NCBI GenBank assembly: GCA_947174155.1 | Contig: CAMWHX010000079.1 | Location: 1 to 5,288 of the forward strand | Reading direction: 5' to 3' | DNA from: an uncultured Porphyromonadaceae bacterium | GTDB lineage: Bacteria > Bacteroidota > Bacteroidia > Bacteroidales > Muribaculaceae | DNA length: 5,288 nt | Shown: positions 1-5,288 of the stretch, piece by piece | Layout of the letters: every line of letters starts with the position of its first letter | Position numbering within the stretch: the stretch's first letter is position 1 | Translations under genes and position numbers: made by a program | The notes under the pieces: generated by a model | The model's input: only the letters and a program-made list of their open reading frames with translations | Databases searched by the model: none | What the model was told of the DNA's origin: nothing

Positions 1-482
1 CACCCGATACTGCTGATACCGGCTCTGCCCCACGCCGCCGCGTGCGCCGCAAGTCGACCATCAGTATCAGCGACACTGCCGACGCGGAAGCTACTGTAGG
101 CTCCGGCCTCACCCACCGCAGCGAACCGATCACTCCCGAGCGTCTCCGGCAGGCTTGGGAGGCATTCATCGAAGCTAATCCCGAGCAGCAGATCTTGACG
201 ACCACCATGCGCGTAGCCCTCCCCGTAGCCACCGGCGAGGGAGGCTATACCCTGACCGTAGCCACCCCCCCGCAGAAGACAGCCTTTGACACCGAGATCA
301 ATCAACTGACCGGCTTCCTGCGTGACTATCTCAGGAATGATGACTTCACTCTGAACGTGGTCATCGACGCCTCGCAAGATACCGACCGCATGCTCGCCCC
401 GCAGGAATTCCTGCGCCGTGCCGTAGACAATAACCCCGAGCTCGGAAAACTCCTGACCGATCTCGACGTGGAGATGGTCTGA
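1..482 (+). CDS. dnaX: DNA polymerase III subunit gamma/tau, C-terminal part (5' end outside window)
   Basis: The frame is open from the left edge (first full codon at base 3) to TGA at 480-482, giving 159 residues. It begins with a low-complexity basic linker (PRRRVRRKS) and then, from about residue 43, a compact domain starting ITPERLRQAWEAF and ending at DLDVEMV. The sequence alternates helix-like and strand-like stretches. This resembles the C-terminal domain of Bacteroidales gamma/tau clamp-loader proteins, which also has an xxAWxxF helix early and a NPxL motif near the end (here NNPELGKLL). The N-terminal AAA+ ATPase domain, which would settle the identity, lies upstream of the window. 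A GTG at 42 could be mistaken for a start, but the frame continues upstream without a stop, so it is more likely internal. In the cell the protein would load the sliding clamp and tie the polymerase cores together. The assignment rests on family resemblance from memory. Confidence 0.72.
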   Translation, partial: PDTADTGSAPRRRVRRKSTISISDTADAEATVGSGLTHRSEPITPERLRQAWEAFIEANPEQQILTTTMRVALPVATGEGGYTLTVATPPQKTAFDTEINQLTGFLRDYLRNDDFTLNVVIDASQDTDRMLAPQEFLRRAVDNNPELGKLLTDLDVEMV

Positions 483-538
483 ATCCAGGGTTATATTATC
501 ACAATAATTGTCAATAAGAGTTAATAAATATTAATTAT

Positions 539-570
539 ATCCTGACCCGTCGCGATAGTGATGGCAGGAT
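539..570. repeat. Imperfect inverted repeat just upstream of and touching the rimP promoter
   Basis: ATCCTG (539-544) is the reverse complement of CAGGAT (565-570). After one bulged A, CC (546-547) can also pair with GG (563-564). The right arm ends at the -33 element of the promoter. There is no T-run after it on the + strand, so it is a poor terminator for the upstream gene. It could be an operator or simply chance. The spacer before it (about 483-540) is strongly AT-rich and holds small palindromes (ACAATAATTGT at 501-511), but no gene. Confidence 0.3.
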
Positions 571-601
571 TGGGAAATATGGGAAAAATTTCGTAACTTT
601 G
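569..601 (+). promoter_or_regulatory. Bacteroidetes-type primary sigma promoter for rimP-nusA-infB
   Basis: TAACTTTG at 594-601 matches the Bacteroidetes -7 consensus TAnnTTTG at every defined position. ATTG at 569-572 matches the -33 element TTTG at three of four bases, with a 21-bp spacing. Transcription would then start at about 606-609. This is the only full TAnnTTTG match I noticed on this strand in the gene-free stretch, and it lies in the expected place ahead of a three-gene operon. Confidence 0.75.
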
Positions 602-611
602 TATCGTATTC

Positions 612-642
612 CGGAGGGGACGCAAGTCCTCTCCGCTTTTTT
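612..642 (+). terminator. Terminator-like hairpin at the 5' end of the rimP leader (candidate attenuator)
   Basis: Bases 612-621 pair with 626-635 in a continuous 10-bp stem (one G-U pair, 617 with 630). The stem closes a GCAA loop (622-625), which is a GNRA tetraloop. After C636 comes a run of six T (637-642). This is the full layout of an intrinsic terminator. It points along the + strand only, because the opposite strand has no T-run after the stem. It begins only a few bases past the predicted transcription start, so it cannot serve the upstream gene from its own promoter alone. It would end new transcripts at about 35 nt unless read through. The alternative is a 5'-end stabilising hairpin with a chance U-run. 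Confidence 0.65.
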
Positions 643-766
643 CACCCCTACGCTACGCGGAGACCCGCGCCGCCGACCGGCGCGAACCTCCTCACACACG
701 GCACGCAGGCGCGAAAAGGATAACCGGAAAATAATCAAGACAATCAAGAAGAAAAATATAAATCCT
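643..766 (+). promoter_or_regulatory. Remainder of the rimP 5' leader with competing GC-rich hairpins
   Basis: This stretch holds no gene: there is no ATG or GTG between the promoter and the rimP start. Two hairpins share bases and exclude each other. In one, CGCGG (656-660) pairs with CCGCG (665-669) around a 4-base loop. In the other, CGCGCC (666-671) pairs with GGCGCG (679-684) around a 7-base loop. The octamer GGCGCGAA occurs at 679-686 and again at 708-715, so CGCGCC has two possible partners. CCTCC at 687-691 could also pair with GGAGG at 613-617 and open the upstream terminator stem. From about 714 onward the leader becomes A-rich and probably unstructured up to the start codon. The pairings are visible; a switching role is inference. 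Confidence 0.4.
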
Positions 767-1231
767 ATGATAGACAACAACGCCCTGCGCACATTCATCG
801 AGCAACGCCTCGCCGGCTCCGACTACTTCCTGGTAGACCTTAAAGTCACACCTGCGAATGAAATCACAGTGGAGATTGACACCCGCGGTGCCGCGTCGCT
901 CGACCGCTGCATAAGCCTGACGCGCGAGATAGAGGAGGCCTTCGACCGCGACGTGGAGGATTATGAGCTGGAAGTCGGTTCTGCAGGACTGACTTCCCCC
1001 TTCAAGGTGAAAGCCCAATACGAGAAGAATATCGGCCACGAGGTCGAGGTCCTCACCAAGGATGGCCGCAAGATGCACGGTATCCTCAGCGAGTGTGACG
1101 ACACAGGCTTCACCGTCATCACTCAGGAGAAGGTACGCCATGAGGGTGCCAAGCGTCCCGTGGTGGAAGACGTGCCCGTACGCATGAGCTACGAAGACGC
1201 CAAGCGAGTCAGCTACCTCCTTAAATTCTGA
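767..1231 (+). CDS. rimP: Ribosome maturation factor RimP
   Basis: RimP is a cytoplasmic factor that assists maturation of the 30S ribosomal subunit. The protein has 154 residues, the usual family size. Residues 1 to about 75 fit the N-terminal alpha/beta domain, including SLTREIEEAF at 51-60 and the strand ELEVGSAGLTSPF at 67-79, which corresponds to the conserved VSSPG-type segment of the family. Residues from about 80 fit the C-terminal SH3-like barrel, with IGHEVEVLTKDGRKMHGIL at 89-107. The frame is open further upstream as far as a TTG at 599, but that extension would overlap the promoter and leader and is rich in Arg and Lys. ATG 767 is the first ATG or GTG after the promoter and gives the normal length. 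The A-rich region before it has no strong Shine-Dalgarno, typical of Bacteroidota. It is the first gene of the rimP-nusA-infB operon. Confidence 0.93.
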   Translation: MIDNNALRTFIEQRLAGSDYFLVDLKVTPANEITVEIDTRGAASLDRCISLTREIEEAFDRDVEDYELEVGSAGLTSPFKVKAQYEKNIGHEVEVLTKDGRKMHGILSECDDTGFTVITQEKVRHEGAKRPVVEDVPVRMSYEDAKRVSYLLKF

Positions 1232-1280
1232 TATTCCCGGGGAGAGAGATACCGGCGCAGCAGATATCCCTCCTCCCGAC

Positions 1281-1334
1281 CCAACCAAGACAAATATAAA
1301 CCACACGATAAAAACATACCACACACACATCACC
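1281..1334 (+). promoter_or_regulatory. G-poor A/C-rich translation initiation region of nusA
   Basis: The 54 bases before the nusA ATG contain only two G residues and consist mainly of A and C. No Shine-Dalgarno sequence is present. Such open, unstructured leaders are known to favour initiation in Bacteroidota, where Shine-Dalgarno pairing is little used. The earlier part of the gap (1232-1280) holds a weak imperfect pairing of purine-rich 1240-1251 with pyrimidine-rich 1265-1277, and no promoter that I recognise. Confidence 0.4.
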
Positions 1335-2582
1335 ATGGCAAAGAAAGCAGAGACCGTCAATATGGTCGACAGGTTCGCTGAGTTCAAAGAACTCAAGAAC
1401 ATTGACAAGACCACAATGATCAGCGTGCTGGAGGAATCATTCCGCAACGTGCTGGCCAAGATGTTTGGCTCCGATGAAAACTTCGACGTCATCATGAATC
1501 CTGACAAGGGAGACTGCGAGATCTATCAGAACCTCACCGTCGTGGCCGACGGCGAAGTCGACAACAAGGACTTGCAGATCGGTCTGACCGAAGCGCGCGA
1601 AATCGACCCCGAGTGTGAGATCGGAGAGGAGGTAGCCAAGCGGATATTCTTCGAGAAATTCGGCCGCCGTGCCATCCTCAACCTGCGCCAGACACTGCAG
1701 TCCAAGATCCTGGACCTGCAGAAAGACGCTATCTTCTCCAAGTTCAAGGAACTGGAGGGAGAGGTGCTCACCGGAGAGGTGCATCAGATCTGGAAACGCG
1801 AGATGCTCCTGCTCGACGAGGAGCAGAACGAGCTCATCCTCCCCAAGGAGGAGCAGATACCGGGCGACTTCTTCCATAAGGGAGACATGGTCCGCGCCAT
1901 CGTGAAACGTGTGGATAACCCCAACAATAACCCCAAGATCATCCTCTCGCGCACCGACGAGCGTTTCCTGCGCCGTCTCTTCGAGCAGGAGGTGCCCGAG
2001 ATCCACGACGGTCTGATCACCATCAAATCCGTAGCCCGCATCCCCGGCCGTCGCGCCAAGATAGCCGTCGAGAGCTACGATGACCGCATCGACCCCGTGG
2101 GCGCCTGCGTCGGCATCAAGGGTAGCCGTATCCACGGCATCGTCCGCGAGTTGCGCAACGAGAACATCGACGTCATTTCCTATACCTCCAACCCCCAGCT
2201 CTTCATCCAGCGCGCCCTCTCCCCCGCCAAGGTGACATCAATCCGCGTCAACGAGGAGGAGCGCAAGGCTGAGGTCTTCCTCCACCCCGAGGAGGTCTCT
2301 CTGGCCATCGGTAAGGAGGGTCTCAACATACGCCTGGCCTCGATGCTGACCAACTACACCATCGACGTCTACCGCGACATCACCGAGGATGAGGAGGATA
2401 TCTACCTGGATGAGTTCCGCGACGAGATCGACGACTGGGTAATCGAGGCGCTCAAAGACCTGGGACTCGCCACCGCCAAGGCCGTGCTCAACGCTCCCCA
2501 GAACATTCTGGACCAGGCTGACCTCGAAGACGACACCTTGGAGCACGTCAAGAGCGTGCTGCAGGCTGAGTTCGAAGAGTGA
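1335..2582 (+). CDS. nusA: Transcription termination/antitermination factor NusA
   Basis: NusA binds RNA polymerase and nascent RNA, promoting pausing and modulating intrinsic and Rho-dependent termination and antitermination. The 415-residue length fits Bacteroidota NusA. The N-terminal polymerase-binding domain covers about 1-135. The S1 domain lies at about 142-206 (GEVLTGEVHQIWKREMLLLD through IILSRT). KH1 lies at about 220-285 with its GxxG loop GIKG at 260-263, and KH2 at about 296-348 with GKEG at 326-329. A short acidic C-terminal segment (about 350-415) contains a helical region around DLGLATAKAVLNAP. The two long acidic repeat domains of E. coli NusA (495 residues) are not present in full. 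ATG 1335 is the first ATG after rimP. It lies 103 bp after rimP and 69 bp before infB, on the same strand, so it is probably co-transcribed. The KH and S1 signature residues look intact. Confidence 0.96.
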   Translation: MAKKAETVNMVDRFAEFKELKNIDKTTMISVLEESFRNVLAKMFGSDENFDVIMNPDKGDCEIYQNLTVVADGEVDNKDLQIGLTEAREIDPECEIGEEVAKRIFFEKFGRRAILNLRQTLQSKILDLQKDAIFSKFKELEGEVLTGEVHQIWKREMLLLDEEQNELILPKEEQIPGDFFHKGDMVRAIVKRVDNPNNNPKIILSRTDERFLRRLFEQEVPEIHDGLITIKSVARIPGRRAKIAVESYDDRIDPVGACVGIKGSRIHGIVRELRNENIDVISYTSNPQLFIQRALSPAKVTSIRVNEEERKAEVFLHPEEVSLAIGKEGLNIRLASMLTNYTIDVYRDITEDEEDIYLDEFRDEIDDWVIEALKDLGLATAKAVLNAPQNILDQADLEDDTLEHVKSVLQAEFEE

Positions 2583-2651
2583 CCCGCTCCCTCTCTCCCC
2601 CGTCTCCTCTCCCCTCATAACACTCACTCATCCCAGCACTAAAACCCAAGT
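2583..2651 (+). promoter_or_regulatory. Pyrimidine-rich nusA-infB spacer and infB initiation region
   Basis: Right after the nusA stop, bases 2583-2616 are C or T except for two G. The rest, up to the infB ATG, is A/C-rich with very few G. There is no Shine-Dalgarno, no promoter match and no hairpin with a T-run, which supports read-through from nusA into infB. The C-rich, G-poor makeup resembles the general composition preferred by Rho, but no defined site can be assigned. Confidence 0.35.
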
Positions 2652-5288
2652 ATGCGAACTAAACTCAATAAAATCGCCCAAGAACTCAACGTCGGTCTGA
2701 GTACCGTCGCAGAGTTCCTGCGCAAACACAACATAGAGGTAGACGCCGGCAACCCCAACGCCCGAATCGAGGAGGATGCCGTCGCCCTGCTCAAACGCGA
2801 GTTCAGTAAAGACCGCGACATCAAGGCCCAGTCGCAGGCGTTCACCACAACCCGCAAGCCCTCCAAGGCAGATACCAATTCAGCCGACGGTCTGACATCG
2901 CGTCCCCAGGGCCCCCGTATCCTCGGCAAGATCGACCTGGACACCATCCAGTCCTCATCTCGCCACGGCCGTCGCGATGACCGTAAGAACCGCCACGGTC
3001 GCGATGAGCGCAAGAACCGTGGCGCCGACCCCCAGAAGGGGACACAAGCCCCGAAGGCGCAGGCTCCCGCCGCCGAAGCCCCTAAGACTGACGCTCCTAA
3101 GGCGGAGGTGCCCAAAGCAGCCGTAAAGGCTCCCGAAACTCCGAAGGCAGAAGCCCCCAAGCCTGAGACTCCGAAGGTAGAGACTCCCCGACCGGAAGCT
3201 CCGAAGGTGGAGGCTCCCAAGGCCGACGCCCCCAAAGCGGAGGCTCCCAAGGCTGAGACAACCCCCGAGGTCCAGGCCGAAGCTCCTGCCTCCAACGTAT
3301 TCCGTCTCGGCACGACCACCGAAAAGCCCCACCTGCGCGTAGTCGGCACCATCGACCTCGATGCCCTCAACCAGTCGACACGACCCAAGAAGAAGAGTAA
3401 AGAGGACCGTCGACGCGAACGCGCCGGACAAGCCGGGACCGCCGGCCAGAATGGTCGCGAGCGCCGCAAGCGTATCGGCAAGGAGAAAGTCGACATCGAC
3501 AAGGCTTCCGCTCAGGGCACTGACAAGCGTACCGACAACTCCGGCTCCGGCCGCAATCAGCGTGGTGCCCAGGGGAGTGACCGCCAGGGACGCAGCGGCC
3601 GTCAGGATGACCGCAACAACCGTGGCGGCAACCGCCGCGGCGACAACCGCCAGGGTAACGGACGCGGCAACCAGTCGCAACACCGTCAGGAGGTCAACAA
3701 CGATGACGTGCAGAAGCAGGTCAAGGAGACCCTGGCGCGCCTGACCACGAAGCAGACCAAGAAGTCAGTGAAGTGGCGTAAGGAGAAGCGCGAGGAGATC
3801 CACAACCGCGAGCTCGCCGCCGCTGAACGCGAGGCAGCCGAGAGCCGCATCCTCAAACTGACCGAGTTCGTCACAGCCAATGACCTGGCCCAGATGATGG
3901 ACGTCCCTGTCAACAACGTCATCGCCACCTGCATGAACCTCGGCGTGATGGTGTCGATCAACCAGCGTCTCGATGCCGAGACCATCAACATCGTGGCCGA
4001 AGAGTTCGGTTTCACCACCGAGTATGTCAGCGCCGAGGTGTCGGAGGCCATCGCCACCGAGGAGGACGCTGAGGAGGATCTCCTCCCCCGTCCGCCGATC
4101 GTGACCGTCATGGGCCACGTCGACCACGGTAAAACCTCGCTGCTCGACTATATCCGCAACGCCAATGTGATCGCCGGCGAGGCCGGCGGTATCACCCAGC
4201 ATATCGGTGCCTACAACGTCAAGCTCAACGACGGACGCCACATCACCTTCCTCGACACCCCCGGCCACGAGGCCTTCACCGCCATGCGTGCCCGTGGTGC
4301 CAAGGTCACTGACCTTGCCATCATCATCGTCGCCGCCGACGACGACGTGATGCCTCAGACCATCGAGGCCATCAACCACGCCTCGGCAGCCGGTGTCCCC
4401 ATGGTTTTTGCCATCAACAAGATCGACAAGCCGGCCGCCAACCCCGACAAGATCAAGGAGCAGCTCGCCGGCATGAACTATCTCGTCGAGGAGTGGGGCG
4501 GCAAGTATCAAAGCCAGGATATCTCCGCCAAGAAGGGTATCGGCGTCGAGGAGCTCATGGATAAGGTCCTGCTTGAGGCCGAGATGCTCGACCTCAAGGC
4601 TAATCCCAACCGTATGGCTATCGGTTCGGTCATCGAATCCTCACTCGACAAGGGCCGCGGCTACGTGGCTACCGTCCTGGTTCAGAACGGCACGCTGCGC
4701 GTAGGTGACGTCATCCTGGCCGGCACACACTACGGCAAGATCAAGGCGATGTTCAACGAGCGTAACCAACGCGTCAAGGAGGCCGGTCCGGCTACTCCCG
4801 TGCTCATCTTAGGTCTTAACGGTGCTCCCGCTGCCGGTGACACGTTTAACGTGCTCGAGACCGAGCAGGAGGCCCGTGAGATCGCCGGCAAGCGCGAGCA
4901 GCTGCAACGTGAGTTGGGACTGCGCACCAAGAAGCGCCCCGGACTCGAAGAGCTTGGCCGCCGCCGTGCCCTCGACGACTTCCACGAGCTCAACCTCGTG
5001 GTCAAAGGTGACGTCGACGGCTCCATCGAGGCCCTCTCGGACGCACTCATCAAGCTTTCGACCCCCGAGATCCAGGTCAACGTGCTTCATAAGGGTGTCG
5101 GCGCCATCTCGGAGAGCGACGTCACACTGGCCGCCGCCTCGGATGCCATCATCATCGGTTTCCAGGTGCGTCCGTCGCAGGCTGCACGTCGCGATGCCGA
5201 GCGCGAGGGTGTGCAGATACGTCTCTATTCCGTGATTTACCAGGCCATCGAGGATGTGGAAGCTGCCATGAAGGGCATGCTGGATCCC
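2652..5288 (+). CDS. infB: Translation initiation factor IF2 (3' end outside window)
   Basis: IF2 is the GTPase that places fMet-tRNA on the 30S subunit and promotes 50S joining. The frame runs 879 codons without a stop to the window edge. An IF2_N-like domain covers about 1-55 ([19 protein letters not shown]). Residues 85-350 are a long disordered, repeat-bearing region. A charged helical linker (about 352-400) precedes a second IF2_N-like domain at about 400-455. The GTPase domain starts near 480 and has every motif: G1 GHVDHGKT 488-495, the switch I segment [10 protein letters not shown] 512-521, G3 DTPGHEAF 535-542 with His539, G4 NKID 589-592 and G5 SAK 625-627. The domain II barrel follows at about 652-745 and domain III from about 775. 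The sequence ends in the helix after domain III, so roughly the last 100 residues (domain IV, which binds fMet-tRNA) are missing. ATG 2652 is the first start after nusA and gives the expected N-terminus. Confidence 0.96.
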   Translation, partial: MRTKLNKIAQELNVGLSTVAEFLRKHNIEVDAGNPNARIEEDAVALLKREFSKDRDIKAQSQAFTTTRKPSKADTNSADGLTSRPQGPRILGKIDLDTIQSSSRHGRRDDRKNRHGRDERKNRGADPQKGTQAPKAQAPAAEAPKTDAPKAEVPKAAVKAPETPKAEAPKPETPKVETPRPEAPKVEAPKADAPKAEAPKAETTPEVQAEAPASNVFRLGTTTEKPHLRVVGTIDLDALNQSTRPKKKSKEDRRRERAGQAGTAGQNGRERRKRIGKEKVDIDKASAQGTDKRTDNSGSGRNQRGAQGSDRQGRSGRQDDRNNRGGNRRGDNRQGNGRGNQSQHRQEVNNDDVQKQVKETLARLTTKQTKKSVKWRKEKREEIHNRELAAAEREAAESRILKLTEFVTANDLAQMMDVPVNNVIATCMNLGVMVSINQRLDAETINIVAEEFGFTTEYVSAEVSEAIATEEDAEEDLLPRPPIVTVMGHVDHGKTSLLDYIRNANVIAGEAGGITQHIGAYNVKLNDGRHITFLDTPGHEAFTAMRARGAKVTDLAIIIVAADDDVMPQTIEAINHASAAGVPMVFAINKIDKPAANPDKIKEQLAGMNYLVEEWGGKYQSQDISAKKGIGVEELMDKVLLEAEMLDLKANPNRMAIGSVIESSLDKGRGYVATVLVQNGTLRVGDVILAGTHYGKIKAMFNERNQRVKEAGPATPVLILGLNGAPAAGDTFNVLETEQEAREIAGKREQLQRELGLRTKKRPGLEELGRRRALDDFHELNLVVKGDVDGSIEALSDALIKLSTPEIQVNVLHKGVGAISESDVTLAAASDAIIIGFQVRPSQAARRDAEREGVQIRLYSVIYQAIEDVEAAMKGMLDP
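2916..2963 (+). repeat. IF2 linker module, copy 1 ([16 protein letters not shown])
   Basis: This encodes IF2 residues 89-104. It resembles residues 229-244 ([16 protein letters not shown]): both read R-x-x-G-x-IDLD, then a short polar stretch with Gln-Ser and an Arg, and both are followed by a basic tract. The core nucleotides (ATCGACCT then GA) are shared while the flanks differ, as expected of an old duplication inside the linker. Confidence 0.6.
2961..3017 (+). repeat. Tandem 30/27-bp repeat encoding a basic RHGR...RKN motif
   Basis: Two adjacent units (2961-2990 and 2991-3017) encode [10 protein letters not shown] and RHGRDERKN. At the DNA level they differ by one missing codon and three substitutions by my reading, so the duplication looks fairly recent. 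The product is a strongly basic patch in the disordered IF2 linker (residues 104-122), suited to RNA or ribosome contact, though that role is inference. Confidence 0.7.
3045..3254 (+). repeat. Fourteen in-phase 15-bp units encoding EAPKA-type pentapeptides in IF2
   Basis: IF2 residues 132-201 read as fourteen consecutive five-residue units of the type [EDQ]-[ATV]-P-[KRA]-x, for example [15 protein letters not shown]. Only the sixth unit (AVKAP, 157-161) departs from the pattern, and it keeps the phase. The codons vary between units (CCC, CCG, CCT for Pro; AAG, AAA for Lys), so the unit has been kept at protein level as well as spread by duplication. The stretch is probably extended and disordered, acting as a spacer between the N-terminal domain and the body of IF2. 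Confidence 0.85.
3336..3383 (+). repeat. IF2 linker module, copy 2 ([16 protein letters not shown])
   Basis: This encodes IF2 residues 229-244, the second copy of the G-x-IDLD module first seen at residues 89-104. It is followed by the basic tract [15 protein letters not shown]. From memory, Bacteroidota IF2 proteins carry similar IDLD(A)LN-type motifs, so the module may be a conserved short binding element rather than filler. Confidence 0.6.
3540..3692 (+). other. Arg/Gly/Asn/Gln-rich disordered tract within IF2
   Basis: IF2 residues 297-347 consist almost entirely of R, G, N, Q, D and S with no aliphatic or aromatic residue apart from one Ala. They form RG and RNNRGG-like groups such as [19 protein letters not shown] (321-339). 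This resembles RGG-type RNA-binding regions in composition. It sits between the repeat linker and the charged helix that leads to the second IF2_N-like domain. Confidence 0.6.

Noticed and set aside
42..482. GTG at 42 as the start of a separate small gene
   Set aside because: The frame is open upstream to the window edge, and the sequence reads as a linker plus the C-terminal domain of a larger protein.
491..540. AT-rich palindromes after dnaX as a terminator
   Set aside because: The stems are short and A-T only, with no stable hairpin plus U-run, so no terminator for the upstream gene can be supported.
599..766. In-frame upstream extension of rimP from a TTG at 599
   Set aside because: It overlaps the -7 promoter box and the terminator-like hairpin, makes RimP 56 residues too long, and its translation is a low-complexity Arg/Lys-rich stretch. 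ATG 767 gives the normal length.
1240..1277. Possible hairpin between rimP and nusA
   Set aside because: Only short, interrupted pairing of a purine run with a pyrimidine run, and no T-run follows. It is too weak to call a terminator or processing site.
692..1507. Minus-strand frame (271 codons) spanning the rimP-nusA junction
   Set aside because: It is antisense to two certain genes. Its hydrophobic stretch comes from the complement of the A/C-rich spacer, not from a real membrane protein.
2639..3502. Minus-strand frame (287 codons) with LGAS-type repeats opposite the IF2 linker
   Set aside because: Its repeats are just the complement of the pentapeptide repeat in infB, and there is no promoter or initiation context.
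3765..4511. Long minus-strand frame (248 codons) opposite the IF2 GTPase domain
   Set aside because: It lies wholly opposite conserved infB codons. It is a shadow frame caused by the GC-rich codon bias and has no recognisable domain.

Overview
This window is a housekeeping locus from a GC-rich member of the Bacteroidota, most likely order Bacteroidales. Three things point there. The proteins closely resemble the Bacteroidales versions of RimP, NusA and IF2. A promoter of the Bacteroidetes primary-sigma type (TAnnTTTG) precedes the operon. The start codons have A-rich or A/C-rich upstream regions without clear Shine-Dalgarno sequences. I cannot fix family or genus from sequence alone; Muribaculaceae or Alistipes-like GC-rich lineages are guesses.

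Layout, all on the + strand. Positions 1-482 hold the 3' end of a gene cut by the window edge, most likely dnaX (DNA polymerase III gamma/tau). Positions 483-766 are a gene-free stretch: an AT-rich spacer, a well-formed promoter (about 569-601), and a roughly 160-nt leader that opens with a hairpin plus U-tract shaped like an intrinsic terminator (612-642). Then follow rimP (767-1231), nusA (1335-2582) and infB (2652 to the window edge, 879 codons seen, C-terminal domain missing). The gaps of 103 and 69 bp between the three genes contain no promoter I can recognise, so they look like one transcription unit.

The three operon genes serve ribosome maturation (RimP), transcription elongation, termination and antitermination (NusA) and translation initiation (IF2). 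This is the core of the widely conserved rimP-nusA-infB cluster. The ylxR and ylxQ genes found between nusA and infB in Firmicutes are absent here. The terminator-like hairpin right after the promoter suggests premature termination in the leader as a control point. NusA itself acts on such hairpins, so feedback is plausible but unproven.

The least ordinary coding sequence is the N-terminal half of IF2. It has an early IF2_N-like domain, a duplicated G[KT]IDLD module, a basic tandem repeat, fourteen in-phase five-residue Pro/Ala/Lys/Glu units, an Arg/Gly/Asn-rich tract and a second IF2_N-like domain, all before an intact GTPase domain. I found no mobile element, CRISPR array, tRNA, rRNA or evidently novel multi-gene system. 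The long minus-strand reading frames are shadows of the GC-rich genes.
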